Assembly: GCA_963556255.1 (NCBI GenBank)
Contig: OY744605.1
Span: 69,917,049 to 69,981,048 of the forward strand
Direction of reading: 5' to 3'
Source of the DNA: Allolobophora icterica
Taxonomy: Eukaryota; Annelida; Clitellata; Crassiclitellata; Lumbricidae
Length of the DNA stretch: 64,000 nt
The position numbers and the translations under genes were made by a program. This document shows positions 1 through 33,984 of this stretch, in pieces. Every line of letters starts with the position of its first letter. The first letter of the stretch is position 1. The notes beneath the pieces were generated by a model. It saw only the letters and a list, made by a program, of their open reading frames with translations, was not told where the DNA came from and did no database searches.

Positions 1-108
1 ATCCTATCTCAGTGACGAGTAATTGTGATTTTTTAGATTGGTAAGTCCTTGACTAGGTCGGCTAAATAGCTGAGATAGCTAAACGTTGGACTTTCGGGTC
101 AAGAATGG

Positions 109-164
109 CAGTATTTTTTTCAGCCACACCGGAACCTATTGTTCAGTTCCGGAAAAAAGCACTG
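109..164. mobile_element. 56-bp hAT-like miniature element
   Basis: Ends CAGTATTTTTTTCAG and AAAAAAGCACTG are inverted. Flanks AAGAATGG (101-108) and AAGAATAG (165-172) match at 7 of 8 bases, fitting the hAT 8-bp duplication. Ends and an internal GGAAC/GTTCAGTT block match the 253-bp element at 47139-47391. Confidence 0.7.
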
Positions 165-319
165 AAGAATAGTAACTGTAAGCGGCAACCTAGCGCTTGG
201 CTAATTATCGCAATTCTGGTATTGAAAAGTGAATGTTAAGTTTTACACTCAGACGTTATGCTAGTAACCTCCAACCTGGCCCAGTTAGCTACATTGGTAA
301 GAGCGTATACGCTTCGTCC

Positions 320-497
320 ATACTCCTCTGTGTAAGAGCATGCGGATCGCGGTTCCCCTCCCAAAGGTGGCTTATATAAGAGATTTAAATCTCGAGCTAG
401 CACGGTCCGTACACAGGGACCTTAAATGGCGTGGCGCCTATTCACCAGGGTCGAGGTCATGCGGTCGCTATATAAAAACGTGTACATTTAACATTTA
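320..497 (+). repeat. Dispersed TATA-containing repeat, copy 1
   Basis: Shares GAGCATGCGGATCGCG, GAGATTTAAATC, GTGGCGCCTATTCA, GGGTCGAGG and CGGTCGCTATATAAAA with 7600-7836. A third, inverted partial copy is at 7197-7265. Function unknown. Confidence 0.75.
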
Positions 498-1353
498 CTC
501 TGCGCCGTCTGCGGTAACCCTTCCAAGACATAATTTATCATCCCAAGCCTTCTTGATCAAATCAAGAATATCCTTTGGTTAGACTTGCTCTCCGAAGGAC
601 TGGAAACTGCTTATGTAACTTCTTGTGACTAGTTTGAGCGCCGCCCTCTGGCGTACAGGAAAATGTCGCGTCCTGTTTACACAAGAATGCATTCAGTTAA
701 CTATGTTTATGAAGAAATATTGACGAATAGTTACATTTTCAGAGTAAAACATTGCCTTTGAGGATTTTAAACATCATAATATCAGGCAATAGGATGACAT
801 CTATGGGTAAGTATGAAACCGGATGTACAATAATTATTTTATGAGTTCCACTCCTCGCCCAATATAAATTCCTTATTGCTATCCTAATAAACACGAATAG
901 AACCGGTTGTAAACAAAATCGTCTAAATGTGGTAAATAAATATTTGAGGAGTCTTATTGTAAAACTTTGTATGAGACAAATTAGTTATAATCGTATGTTG
1001 CGGAGGCCTCTAATGACCATTAATTGTAGCATACAAGCATGAGGGTGAAACCTACGCATCTTCCGCCATGATTACGTTGGGGCGTTACGTTTGTGGGTGT
1101 ACAGCCGTAGGAGGGTGATTCAGAAAACACCAGTGGGTAAATTAGTTTGAACGTAGTTTAGCGGATTATTAGCAAATAGTTGTTGTTTCTTTGCTTGATT
1201 GTGAGTAACAATAGCGATTTTCATTATCGGTGTTGGAGATGTAAAGGTAATGATTGCATAGTGTGTAACATATAAATTTAGCCTTTTTCTCGTTAAGTTT
1301 TTGGCAGTTTTGGATTTGACTTATTTTCTTTAGGATTTTCAGCAGTGCTCAGG

Positions 1354-2006
1354 ATGTCCTCATCCAATATCATCAACATTGGTGCAGTCGATAATCCAGA
1401 TGTAGATGTTGTACGTATTGTACACATTTCGGACACACATCTTCAACACAAAAAGTACATTGAAAATAAGAACATTCCGGATGGAGACATTCTTGTCCAT
1501 TCTGGTGACTTCGCAAAGTTTGATTTCTCACGGCTTTATTCCAGGGAAGAAGATTACCTCAACGAAATTAACGAACTCAACAACTTCTTTGCCTCTCTTC
1601 CGCATAGATACAAAATCTTTGTCTCAGGCAACCACGAAACTAATTTTCTTCGTGAGCCTACGAAGCGAACCTCTTGCCTTCTGACCAATGGTATATACTT
1701 GCAGGATTCCTGGGTGACCATAGAGGGCATAAAGTTTTACGGATCTCCATGGAACGGCATCCGACACAACTCTTTTGCTCGAGGATTTGGTATTCTCTAT
1801 TCAAGCCTGCCCAACTACTGGAGGTTGATACCTGATGACACGAACATTCTGATCACTCACAATCCACCCTTCGGTATTCTAGATTTGGGAGGCAATAAAC
1901 ACTTCCTAAATGTTGCTGTTTACTGCGAGCTGTGCAAAGAACACCACAAAGAGTTTCGACACTTCGGTTGTCCTGTACTAAGGGATGAAGTGCTACATAG
2001 AGTTAG
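1354..2006 (+). CDS. Metallophosphoesterase exon 1 (coding)
   Basis: Encodes residues 1-217 and two bases of Arg218. It holds the first four metal-binding blocks (DTH, SGD, GNHE, THNPP). It ends GTTAG|GTAAGC. Confidence 0.88.
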
Positions 2007-2715
2007 GTAAGCTCAGTTAGTTATAGCCATGGTATTTGCTTTGTATTGTAGCATGGTAACTGTTTAATGAGGTGTTGTACACAGATTCATTCAAAAGATA
2101 CAGCAAAGAAATGTGTAAACAGTGTAATGTTTATCATCCTTGGTAGTGTTACGACTTGTATGTATGCATCAAGATGCTTGATGTAGCACTTGTTAAAGTA
2201 TTGCTCAGAAGCACTGCACACATGGTTAATATTTAGCAGGTTCATTTTAAAACAGTTTTAAAATTATGCTGTGGTGTGGAATTTAGTTTTCTGTTCATGT
2301 ATGCAATGGCTTTCTGTTCCGTGAATAAAGCCAACATAAGGGAAAGACAACAGGCTTAGGTTGAAGGGCAAAAGACACAGTGAACGTCCACTTGTATTAC
2401 ACTGCACAGTGAGATTTAATAAAGTATTAATAGTCATGCAGTTTGTTTTAAACATTATGGTAACTCAGTTGTGATACCTTTTGAAGATTATTGAATACTG
2501 TTACTTTTCACAGGCCAAAGGCTCATCTCTTCGGCCATGCCCATGAACCCAATGGCAGAGTTTGGCAAGATGGAATCCTCTTTTCCAATGCAGCGATGGC
2601 GTGCACTCCTAATGCGACAGTTTTAGATTACCATGTGGAAGCAGGAAAAAAAGGCGTCACCAACATCGTGCCACAATCGCAGGCATCAGACACCAGAACC
2701 TGCAGTATAATGTAA
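1354..2715 (+). CDS. MPPED/UPF0046-type metallophosphoesterase, two coding exons, 284 aa
   Basis: Exons 1354-2006 and 2514-2715 join in phase (AG|G, Arg218), with donor GTAAGC and acceptor TTTTCACAG. Calcineurin-like phosphoesterase motifs are all visible: DTH (D27, H29), SGD (D52), GNHE (N93, H94), ITHNPP (H169) and GHAH (H226, H228). They predict a two-metal-ion phosphodiesterase/phosphatase; MPPED1/2 relatives hydrolyse cyclic nucleotides weakly. The length fits the roughly 290-aa family. The start is the first Met of the frame, 20 residues before the first conserved strand; an AG at 1343-1344 or 1350-1351 could be the acceptor of an untranslated first exon. Oddities: GHxH is intact where, as I recall, vertebrate MPPED1/2 have Gly for the first His, and the protein ends Cys-Ser-Ile-Met, a CaaX box predicting farnesylation and membrane attachment. 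No canonical poly(A) signal is seen in the 300 bases after the stop. The family call is secure; the substrate is unknown. Confidence 0.9.
2514..2715 (+). CDS. Metallophosphoesterase exon 2 (coding, with stop)
   Basis: Starts after a pyrimidine-rich tract and CACAG. It carries RPKAHLFGHAHE, the last metal-binding block, and the C-terminal CSIM followed by TAA at 2713-2715. Confidence 0.88.
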
Positions 2716-3032
2716 ATTGCTGAAAATTGTCCAAGCCACATGAAAACAAATGTCAGAGACCAGCTGATGTTTAACAAAGTCAATTGTTATGATTAAGTTT
2801 TACTGCAGGTCTAATTCAGGTGTTTATGCAAAGAATGTACTTTTCTTCTCTGATTTTTGGCAGGTTTTGATAGCAAGTTAGTCATTTGGTTATTTAATAT
2901 AATTATGGTTTGTTGTCATAATTTAGTTTTTTGTTACTGTGACATTAATCTTCGTTACAAAAACACTGTCCTGTTAGTTATAATTATGTTTTACTAGTAC
3001 ATGGTGGATTAACTTGCTGTTTAACACGCTAG

Positions 3033-3354
3033 CAGGGGCGTAACTTTAGTCTAAAAAGTGGGGGGTACCAATACTTTGGTCTAAAAAGTGGGGGTACCAA
3101 TTTCTTCTCCACTTTCGCTTTTCGCATGGTGGCCATTTTGAACATATTCCATGTCAGTATTCTTATTAATTTTGGCTCTCGGTTTACATGTGTATCTAAG
3201 TACTTTCGCACTTTGGCGGAGACTGCATTCTCTGGGAAGGCACAATAACAAAAATATTGATTGACATTGTTTAAAAAGTGGGGGTACAGTACCCCCCAGT
3301 CCAAAAAGTGGGGGGTACGGGTACCCCTCGTACCCCCCACAAATTACGCCTATG
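3033..3354. mobile_element. hAT-type MITE with perfect 8-bp target duplication
   Basis: Flanked by CACGCTAG at 3025-3032 and 3355-3362. Left end CAGGGGCGTAACTTTAG; right end inverted GGCGTAATTTG. Internal GGGGGTACC tracts are repeated near both ends. A relative lies at 14770-14977. Confidence 0.88.
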
Positions 3355-3454
3355 CACGCTAGGAACGGTTGTGTGGTTGTTGTCATGTTTGTGCTGCAGC
3401 CAAACAATTTTGAAATTAAATTCAGTACTATGCTTTTGAGGAGGCATCATCTGC

Positions 3455-3545
3455 CTTTGTAAGAATTGAGCTCTGACGTTGCAGTGTATTGGTCAGCTTG
3501 CTGGACTTTCAACCCTGAGTTTGGGATTCAAACCCATCAGGACAT
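3455..3545 (+). repeat. tRNA-derived SINE-like fragment
   Basis: GCAGTGTATTGGTCAGC resembles a pol III A box and GGGATTCAAACCC a B box at the right spacing, with an anticodon-like GGACTTTCAACCC between. The stems are too degenerate for a functional tRNA. Confidence 0.45.
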
Positions 3546-5499
3546 AAAGATATTTAGAATTTCTATTTCACTAGCGCCCCTAGTGAACTCGGTTATAAGA
3601 CAAGTCAGAAGCATAGTCAGGAAACAATTTCTAGAGTTTCCAATTTCGGGGTGGTTTTCCATTGGACGTGGTTGCAGAGTACAGGGTCAGTTTTGGTGTT
3701 TTTGTATTTTGCAATTTATTTCGGGGGTTTGAACCCATAAAACCCCCCTAAATACGCCCATGAGAGGAGTGCATCTATGGTGCACATTCAGGGGAAGATC
3801 GTATGGCACGTGGGAGGACTAGCTTCCTGCCCTTGTATGACGCAGATAAAAAAATGAAGTTGCTAGTGCATTTTTTACCGTGGCTGCCTTATATGGTTAA
3901 CTTAAGGGACTGCTCTACCACCTTACTTCAACTGTGCAGCATGTTTTCTATTTTCTAACAACATAACTAAGTTTTAGTTTTTGTTAGGTTGAAAAATGTA
4001 GGTGATCCTAATACATTACCTCATTACACATACATTGCATGACAGTTGTAAACATGGATTCTCAGGTTGTTCAAAATAGCTTGTTACATTTTCTTTAAAA
4101 TTGTGTTTCTATGGTTTAGATGTTGATGAGTTTCTTTGTAGCTAATTTTGAATGCTTTGTCTTTCATGGTTTTGACTAATTCTCAATACCAGCAATTGCT
4201 TGTTAGAGTTTGAGCTAATTCTGAAAAATTGCTTTTATAGTTTGAGCTAACTCTTGGAATATCTTGTTACAGTTTAACTTGAAGAAACTTGTTTTATGGG
4301 TTTGCAAGCTAATTCGTGAAAATTTGCTGTGATACGTACTTAAATGTAAAGTTTAGGAAAAATTGAATGTAATAGTTTGAGCTAATTCTTGTCATAGCTG
4401 TTTACAATTTTATGTTAAGAAACTTGTGCTTTATGGTATTACCAGCTGATTCTGGAAAATTTGCTGTGATATATACTTAAATTTTCTAAAGTTTAACATC
4501 GAGCAATGTAAAAGGCCAAATCTTCACTAGTTTGTTAATGATAATGTACAAGTGTGTTACACAAGACCCTCCTTAGAGTGTGCTGCATTATACCACATTC
4601 TGATTTAATATGGTCTAGGTCATGGAACTTTCACTTTATATGAGTGAGAGTTTCATGTTATGTGCCTTGTTCAAAGATTGCTAACCTTGTTATACTGCAA
4701 TGCTTGATATGCTTTAAAGCTTTCTAAATAAATTGTAATAAGAGAGCTGCAGTGTATTTTTATTACGTCAGTTTGTGCTGGGTCACTTGTAATTTTGTAC
4801 TTCTTCAGTGGACAGTCGAGAATGTGATATTTATTTGTGTAGATTAAAGTGTGTTTAAAATACTTTAATGTTGTTGCTGGCTCTCGAGAATTTCCTAGAT
4901 TTCCAGGTACATTGAAAGGCCCTATGAACGGACTGATGTTGGCAATAGCTCGATTTGTGTGATACCTGAAAATTACTGGCTTTTCTAAGTGCAACCCGAA
5001 TTCCAGAAATTAAGATAATGCATGTGTGGAGGAATATGGAATTTTCCTTCATAGTCAATATATAATTGACGGGATGGGATGTTATTAAATGGTGAAAACA
5101 CCGATATCCTATACATTTCACTACTATTGGTACATTTGACTACTATTGGTCAGGATGTAGTAAAAATCAACTCACGGCCTAATCGGCTTAGTGTCAACAC
5201 ATGCTTGAACAATCGTTCTTGAAATTCAGCAAAAGTTGTGTTGTAGATTGTCATGACCTTTTTATTCAGTCTCAAACGTTATAGAAATACAAGATAAGAA
5301 ATTAAATACATAACATACAATGTTTCGTATAATGCTAAGAAGCAAGAGGCCAATCCTTTTTTTACAGATATTGGTATGATACTGAACAATTTATAGCAGA
5401 CTGTTGCAGTTGATAAGGTCATCTGGTGAGCATTTCATATCTTTTTCTCAGTTTGTATGTTTGTGCCTGCATGCAGTGGTTCAATACATGCATCTACTT

Positions 5500-6330
5500 T
5501 TATATGTCCACCTCTGTTTTTGCCTGTGCTATTTTTAAAGCGCACCAAAAAGCAAAAATGCTAGGGTGAAATGGAAGATCTCTTTTCATCTGAGTGTGCC
5601 AACTCTCCATGTAATTGTGTGTCCTACGATAGTGGTCCATTCCATATTTGTTCCACATGGAAATTGAAAATACAGAATTTTCCTCCAAGGGGCCGTCCAT
5701 ATATTACGTACTCAAAAATTCGGGAATATTGGACCCCCTGTCCGCAAGCGTACTTTCTTTCCCCCCCCCCTGCGTACGTACGCTTGACGCATACCCCCCC
5801 CCAGAAGACCAGCCGCAGAAAGTGTCTCTCTGCACTTTAGGCCAGATTGAAGGATGAGTGAGGGCCAATATAGACAAATTATAGGTGTCTCGTTCACAGC
5901 ACAGAATAACTGCACATGGCTTTTATATAATGTAATAAAATGCCATCGGACGACTATAGGACAATACAGAGTTATAAATAGGCTAATGTTGACGTCATAC
6001 TTAGAAATTTTGACCCCCCGTCCGCACCCGTACGCAAAATCGCCAAAATCCGACCCCCCTTTGCGTACGTAATATATGGACGGCCCCCAACCATGTAGAC
6101 CTAAAGTATGCAATGAAAGCAGACAACAATGATCTTAAATTTGAATCAAGGCCCCTTTCCATTTGATCGAAATGACAGACCACTTCATTAGCTGGTATAA
6201 AGGCTAAAGCCTATGCACTTCTGAACAAATCTGGAAACCTCCTGGTTCTGTTTATACGCCACAACTAAACCGGCCTCTTGCAATGCCAGACTTCCTGCGA
6301 AAACGCGACATCCTAGATGATGTGAGGTAG
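5500..6330 (-). pseudogene. MULE-type transposase C-terminal relic, broken by a MITE and a frameshift
   Basis: On the - strand the frames read QEAGLVVAYKQNQEVSRFVQ, then ALAFIPANEVVCHFD, then AYFRSTW, then FSISMWNKYG, YRRTHNYMESWH and HPSIFAFWCAL before a stop at 5500-5502. This order (WN, RTxNxxExWH, HPxIxxF) resembles the region after the MULE transposase catalytic core in many animal proteins. One extra base shifts the frame near 6205, and a 399-bp MITE (5689-6087) splits FRSTW from LEENSV. No catalytic core is recognised upstream. Confidence 0.6.
5689..6087. mobile_element. MITE, GGGGCC(G/A)TCCA family, 399 bp
   Basis: Terminal inverted repeats GGGGCCGTCCATATATTACG at both ends, flanked by CAA at 5686-5688 and 6088-6090. 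Related in ends to 43129-44285 and 63467-63930. The 3-bp duplication suggests the PIF/Harbinger superfamily. Confidence 0.85.
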
Positions 6331-6780
6331 GTAGATGATAGCAAACTGTAGGTTGACATTATCTTCAATGGAATTGACTCTCGTTGTTGTCACTCTAGCA
6401 GTACACGTTGATTTTTCAGGAAAGTATCGCCAATAGCTGAAAATACATAAGAAATCACATCATTGTTGTTGCAAGATGTACATCACCCCAATGATACATT
6501 AATAAAACAACTTAGAATAGTTGAGACCAGAGAACCCTGTGGACAACTCCATAAATGTACCTTGGTTGACCTAGTGCCAAAGACTAGGACTGGATTAATT
6601 TGGGGAAGCAACCGACGCCTAAAAGTATCACGAAAAGAGAGAGAGGAGAAATATTGTAGCGTAATATTATATTATTTCTTCACTCACTATTGCATCAGAC
6701 TGATTTACTTCCCTTGTGCATGCAAAAAACACAATGTAATACTTAAAAAGATAGAATAATATTAATAAATTCGTACTTAC

Positions 6781-7167
6781 TGTTTGTCTTTGTATGCTTT
6801 GCCTCATACATATGCATAACCTTGGTGAAACATTCGAATGCCTCTTGTGTGGTTGCAGTAATGTTGGCACTTCATCAGAACATGCAGCTGATACAATGTT
6901 GTCTGTTGCAGTAGCAGGTCTTTCTCGTGATGATGCAGCTATGATGTCATCGAATTGCATCGTATGGCTGTTTCCTATTCCATCTTCCAGGGACAGGCTT
7001 TGACATCTTGATGGATAATTCCTTCTTTGCGGGATAGCAGCACAAGTATAACAGAGTGATTTGCACTCCAATGTAGATGAGGATTGACGTGCTGCAATCT
7101 GGTCCAATATATCGAGGCTGTGTGTTTTCATCATTTTCGGGGATTCGGGACGAACCCGCACTTTCAT
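6781..7167 (-). other. Possible orphan - strand exon or TE coding remnant
   Basis: An open frame of 129 codons from ATG at 7165-7167 runs into AAACA|GTAAGTACG, a good donor. The protein is not recognised. An alternative frame near the end reads QEAFECFTKVMHMYEAKH, so a frameshifted part of the neighbouring MULE relic is equally possible. Confidence 0.2.
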
Positions 7168-7196
7168 ATTTAGGCCTAGGGCCTACCATAGGTTAA

Positions 7197-7265
7197 AATG
7201 TAAATGTACACCTTTTCATATAGCGACCGTATGGTCTCGACCCTGTTTAATTTTCAATGAATTGA
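7197..7265 (-). repeat. TATA-containing repeat, inverted partial copy
   Basis: Reverse complement reads AATTCATTGAAA, AGGGTCGAGACC, ATACGGTCGCTATATGAAA, GTGTACATTTA, matching 7755-7836 and 447-497. With 7755-7836 it forms an inverted pair around about 490 bp. Confidence 0.7.
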
Positions 7266-7599
7266 TGCTTGTCAATTCAACCGCGTTGAATTTTCTCGTT
7301 TTGGGTGATTTTAATAACCTACAATCATGATTTGCACTCCAAACCTACAATCATCACCGCATGGCAGTCCCCACGTGGTTGGGAACAACTAAAAACGGTC
7401 ACAAATTTCCACGTGCTTCTTCTGTAAGCCTTCAGAAATGAACTATAAAGCTTAAACAACGCAACATCTGTTGCCAAGAATATCGCGATGCAGTCATATC
7501 GGGCACTATAGGCCCTTACTTCCAATATGTAGACTTTGCATCATCGGCTAGTAGGCTACCATTGAACTCGCCATCTTCAGAAAGTTCACCGTTAGCTAC

Positions 7600-7836
7600 A
7601 CTCTGTAAGAGAGCATGCGGATCGCGCGGTTCGCTTGATCGCTTCCCGAAGGTGGCTAATTTGAGAGATTTAAATCCCGGGCTAGCGCGGTCCATATTAT
7701 AGGCTACGTGGCGCCTATTCAAACGGGCAGCGGTGGTGAAGGATCTCACCCGAACAATTCATTGAAACAATGAGCAGGGTCGAGGCTATACGGTCGCTAT
7801 ATAAAAGTTAAAATCGTGTACATTTAGGCCTACATT
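7600..7836 (+). repeat. Dispersed TATA-containing repeat, copy 2
   Basis: Longer version of 320-497 with an extra GGCAGCGGTGGTGAAGG segment. Contains CGGTCGCTATATAAAA. The 153-bp hAT element follows directly. Confidence 0.75.
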
Positions 7837-7844
7837 TAGCCCAC

Positions 7845-7997
7845 CAGTATGAGAATTGTAGAAAAAAGACTGGGGGGGGGGGTAGACCTTGATTCATGTG
7901 GAGTTTGGGTGTGCAATGAAGACTTTACTATGGGGTCCTAAGAAAGACTAGGGGGTTGAACCCCCCTAACCCCCCCCCCCCGACAATTCTCACCCTG
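7845..7997. mobile_element. 153-bp hAT-type MITE
   Basis: Perfect 8-bp duplication TAGCCCAC at 7837-7844 and 7998-8005. Ends CAGTATGAGAATTGT and inverted CAGGGTGAGAATTGT, with G-run/C-run arms that could form a hairpin. Confidence 0.88.
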
Positions 7998-8189
7998 TAG
8001 CCCACTCTAAAGCTAAACACAAGGCACCATCAGCTTATACACGAGCGTCGTGTCAGTCCCGATATCGAGCGTCAAAAGCGGTAATCTTCAAACTTCTTAA
8101 ACCCACTCTAAGTGTAGGGCACCAGCCTATTCACGAGCGCTGCGTCCAATCAGAGGGGTTTTCCAAAGTGTTGTCCGGTTACCATGCAG

Positions 8190-8990
8190 AGAGCCCAGAT
8201 CAAGAGAGGAGGCAGAGCAGCAGCTGTTAAGGTGGGTGTCGTTTAGGCCAAACTTAAGGGCAAGAAGAATCGGAAGGCGGAGGATTAGATGAGTCAAGGT
8301 TAGGCCCCATGGGGGTCCGGAAGGAGGATGGGGGGCATTTGCCCCCTAGATTTTGAAAATATAAAAAATAAAATCTTGGTTTTTATGATTATTCCAGCAG
8401 TCCCAACACAATTTTCAACGCTAAAAAACAATTATTGAGGTAAATCAGCTATATTCTAGGCTATGCAAAAAACGTCATTTTGTTCTCGCCTACAAAATTC
8501 CCCCCACCTCAAGAAAATTCAAAATTCCCCCTAGAAAATTTTAGCCCCTCCTGGAAAAAGTCCTGCGGACGCCCATGGTAGGACTAGGCCCTAGACGTTC
8601 TTGAAATGGTGAGACCACTTTTGAGTGGAAAGCCCGGGGGTGATAGATATAGAGGAGCATGAGGAGGAGGATGCATGACGTACTGCAATGATGACGGAAG
8701 AACCGAGAATCTGCGGAACTCAGAGGGCCGGGAGACCGTTCCAGAGACGTGGTGCTCTCTATGGTTCGGGTGGAGAACTTGAGATGAGGTGACCGGGGTC
8801 GGGAAAGACCGAGATAGGAGGAGGATCGGGTGGAGTGGGTTGCCTGGATGGTGAAGAGATCACGGAGATGTTTGCGCTGGAAAATTTGTAGGGAGTTGTA
8901 TAAGCCTACGTTAATGATAGGACTTTGAAAGCCTGCTAATAGCTGATTAGCTGTTTTTGGCTTTTCCTGATCCAACGACAGTAACATTTT
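8190..8990 (-). mobile_element. CR1/L2-like LINE 3' end, degenerate
   Basis: The - strand reads FTIQATHSTRSSSYLGLSRP and HLKFSTRTI, matching the post-RT end in the copy at 15060-16030, including the 3' UTR. It is interrupted by the MITE at 8307-8578, absent from the other copy. Several frame breaks. Confidence 0.7.
8307..8578. mobile_element. MITE nested in a LINE 3' end
   Basis: Ends CCATGGGGGTCCGGAAGGA and inverted CCATGGGCGTCCGCAGGA. The homologous LINE at about 15200-15240 lacks the insert, giving an empty-site comparison. No clean target duplication. Confidence 0.65.
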
Positions 8991-9965
8991 ACATCAACTG
9001 TCTATTTTGCAAAGTGTGTGCGTTTGACGTACATTATTAAAAGGCTACTTACTTACTTACTTATCCTTCATCTCTGCTGGTCCTTGGCTAATCACTTGCG
9101 GTTACCAAATTTACGGGATATGGGCTTTATTTGTAGCATGCAAAGAAAACATCTGAAATAGAATGTGTAGGAAGCTTGTTTTATACAAAGCAGAAATTTT
9201 ATTTCGACGAATTAAAAAATCTGGGAAATATAAAATTACATCTTAAATCGCCATAACTATCGTTCATTTGTATCATTTAAAGAACACTATATCTCAAGAC
9301 GCCACTTTAACGTGTGGCGTCATCTAGCAGTTTATTGAGTCAGATTTCACTAAGCAAATACTAAAGTTGCATCCTATTTAGAGGAAGACACCTTGTTTTA
9401 AATTGTTATATAAAACCTGATTTTAGGTTATAGTCAAGCACTCTTTCTATAACAATCTTGATAGTAAATTGAGTCAGTCAAGGATGCAATTGGTTACGTC
9501 ATGTTATGGGGAATCTCTGTCAACGTATGTAGTACGTGCTGTAACAAATCGCAGATGCGGTTGTACAAAATAAAATAAATGTTTTGAAATGGATCCTTCA
9601 GCGAAATAAATCGACTCACTTCTGTAAATCGGACGCTTAGAAGCGGATTTATTAGGCTTATTTAATCTAAAATGTAAAATTTTGTTAAGAAATTGCGACC
9701 GAGATGCCAGTGTTTCGTCTCGTATCTATAGACCTTATCTTGGGATTCTGAGGACAGAAGGGCGCAGTATAAATGTTCGACTACATTACTTTCGTGAATT
9801 GTTACACAAATACACCACAGATATTTGACACGCAGTTCAACGGGAGCTTTCGTGGCGCATATCAGGACTAATTTGTCTACTATATCAGGATATTGCAGGG
9901 GCGTTAAGCTACGGAGCTGAGGATTTGAACTCAATTTCTGGCCAGTGTTCGGCAGTGCTTCAGTC

Positions 9966-33984
<24,019 letters not shown>

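Larger units (their letters stand above)
1..1353. other. Upstream flank of the phosphoesterase gene, no gene seen
   Basis: No convincing coding exon. It holds the 56-bp hAT relic at 109-164 and a dispersed TATA-containing repeat at 320-497. An untranslated first exon and promoter of the phosphoesterase could lie here but cannot be placed. Confidence 0.5.
2716..9965. other. Intergenic region between phosphoesterase and GRK genes
   Basis: No intact gene seen. The recognisable content is transposon-derived and listed separately. 3760-5490 is AT-rich, with nothing identified beyond diverged GAGCTAATTCT-type repetition around 4100-4460. 9000-9965 has no recognisable feature other than a TACT-tail at 9045-9063. 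Confidence 0.6.
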
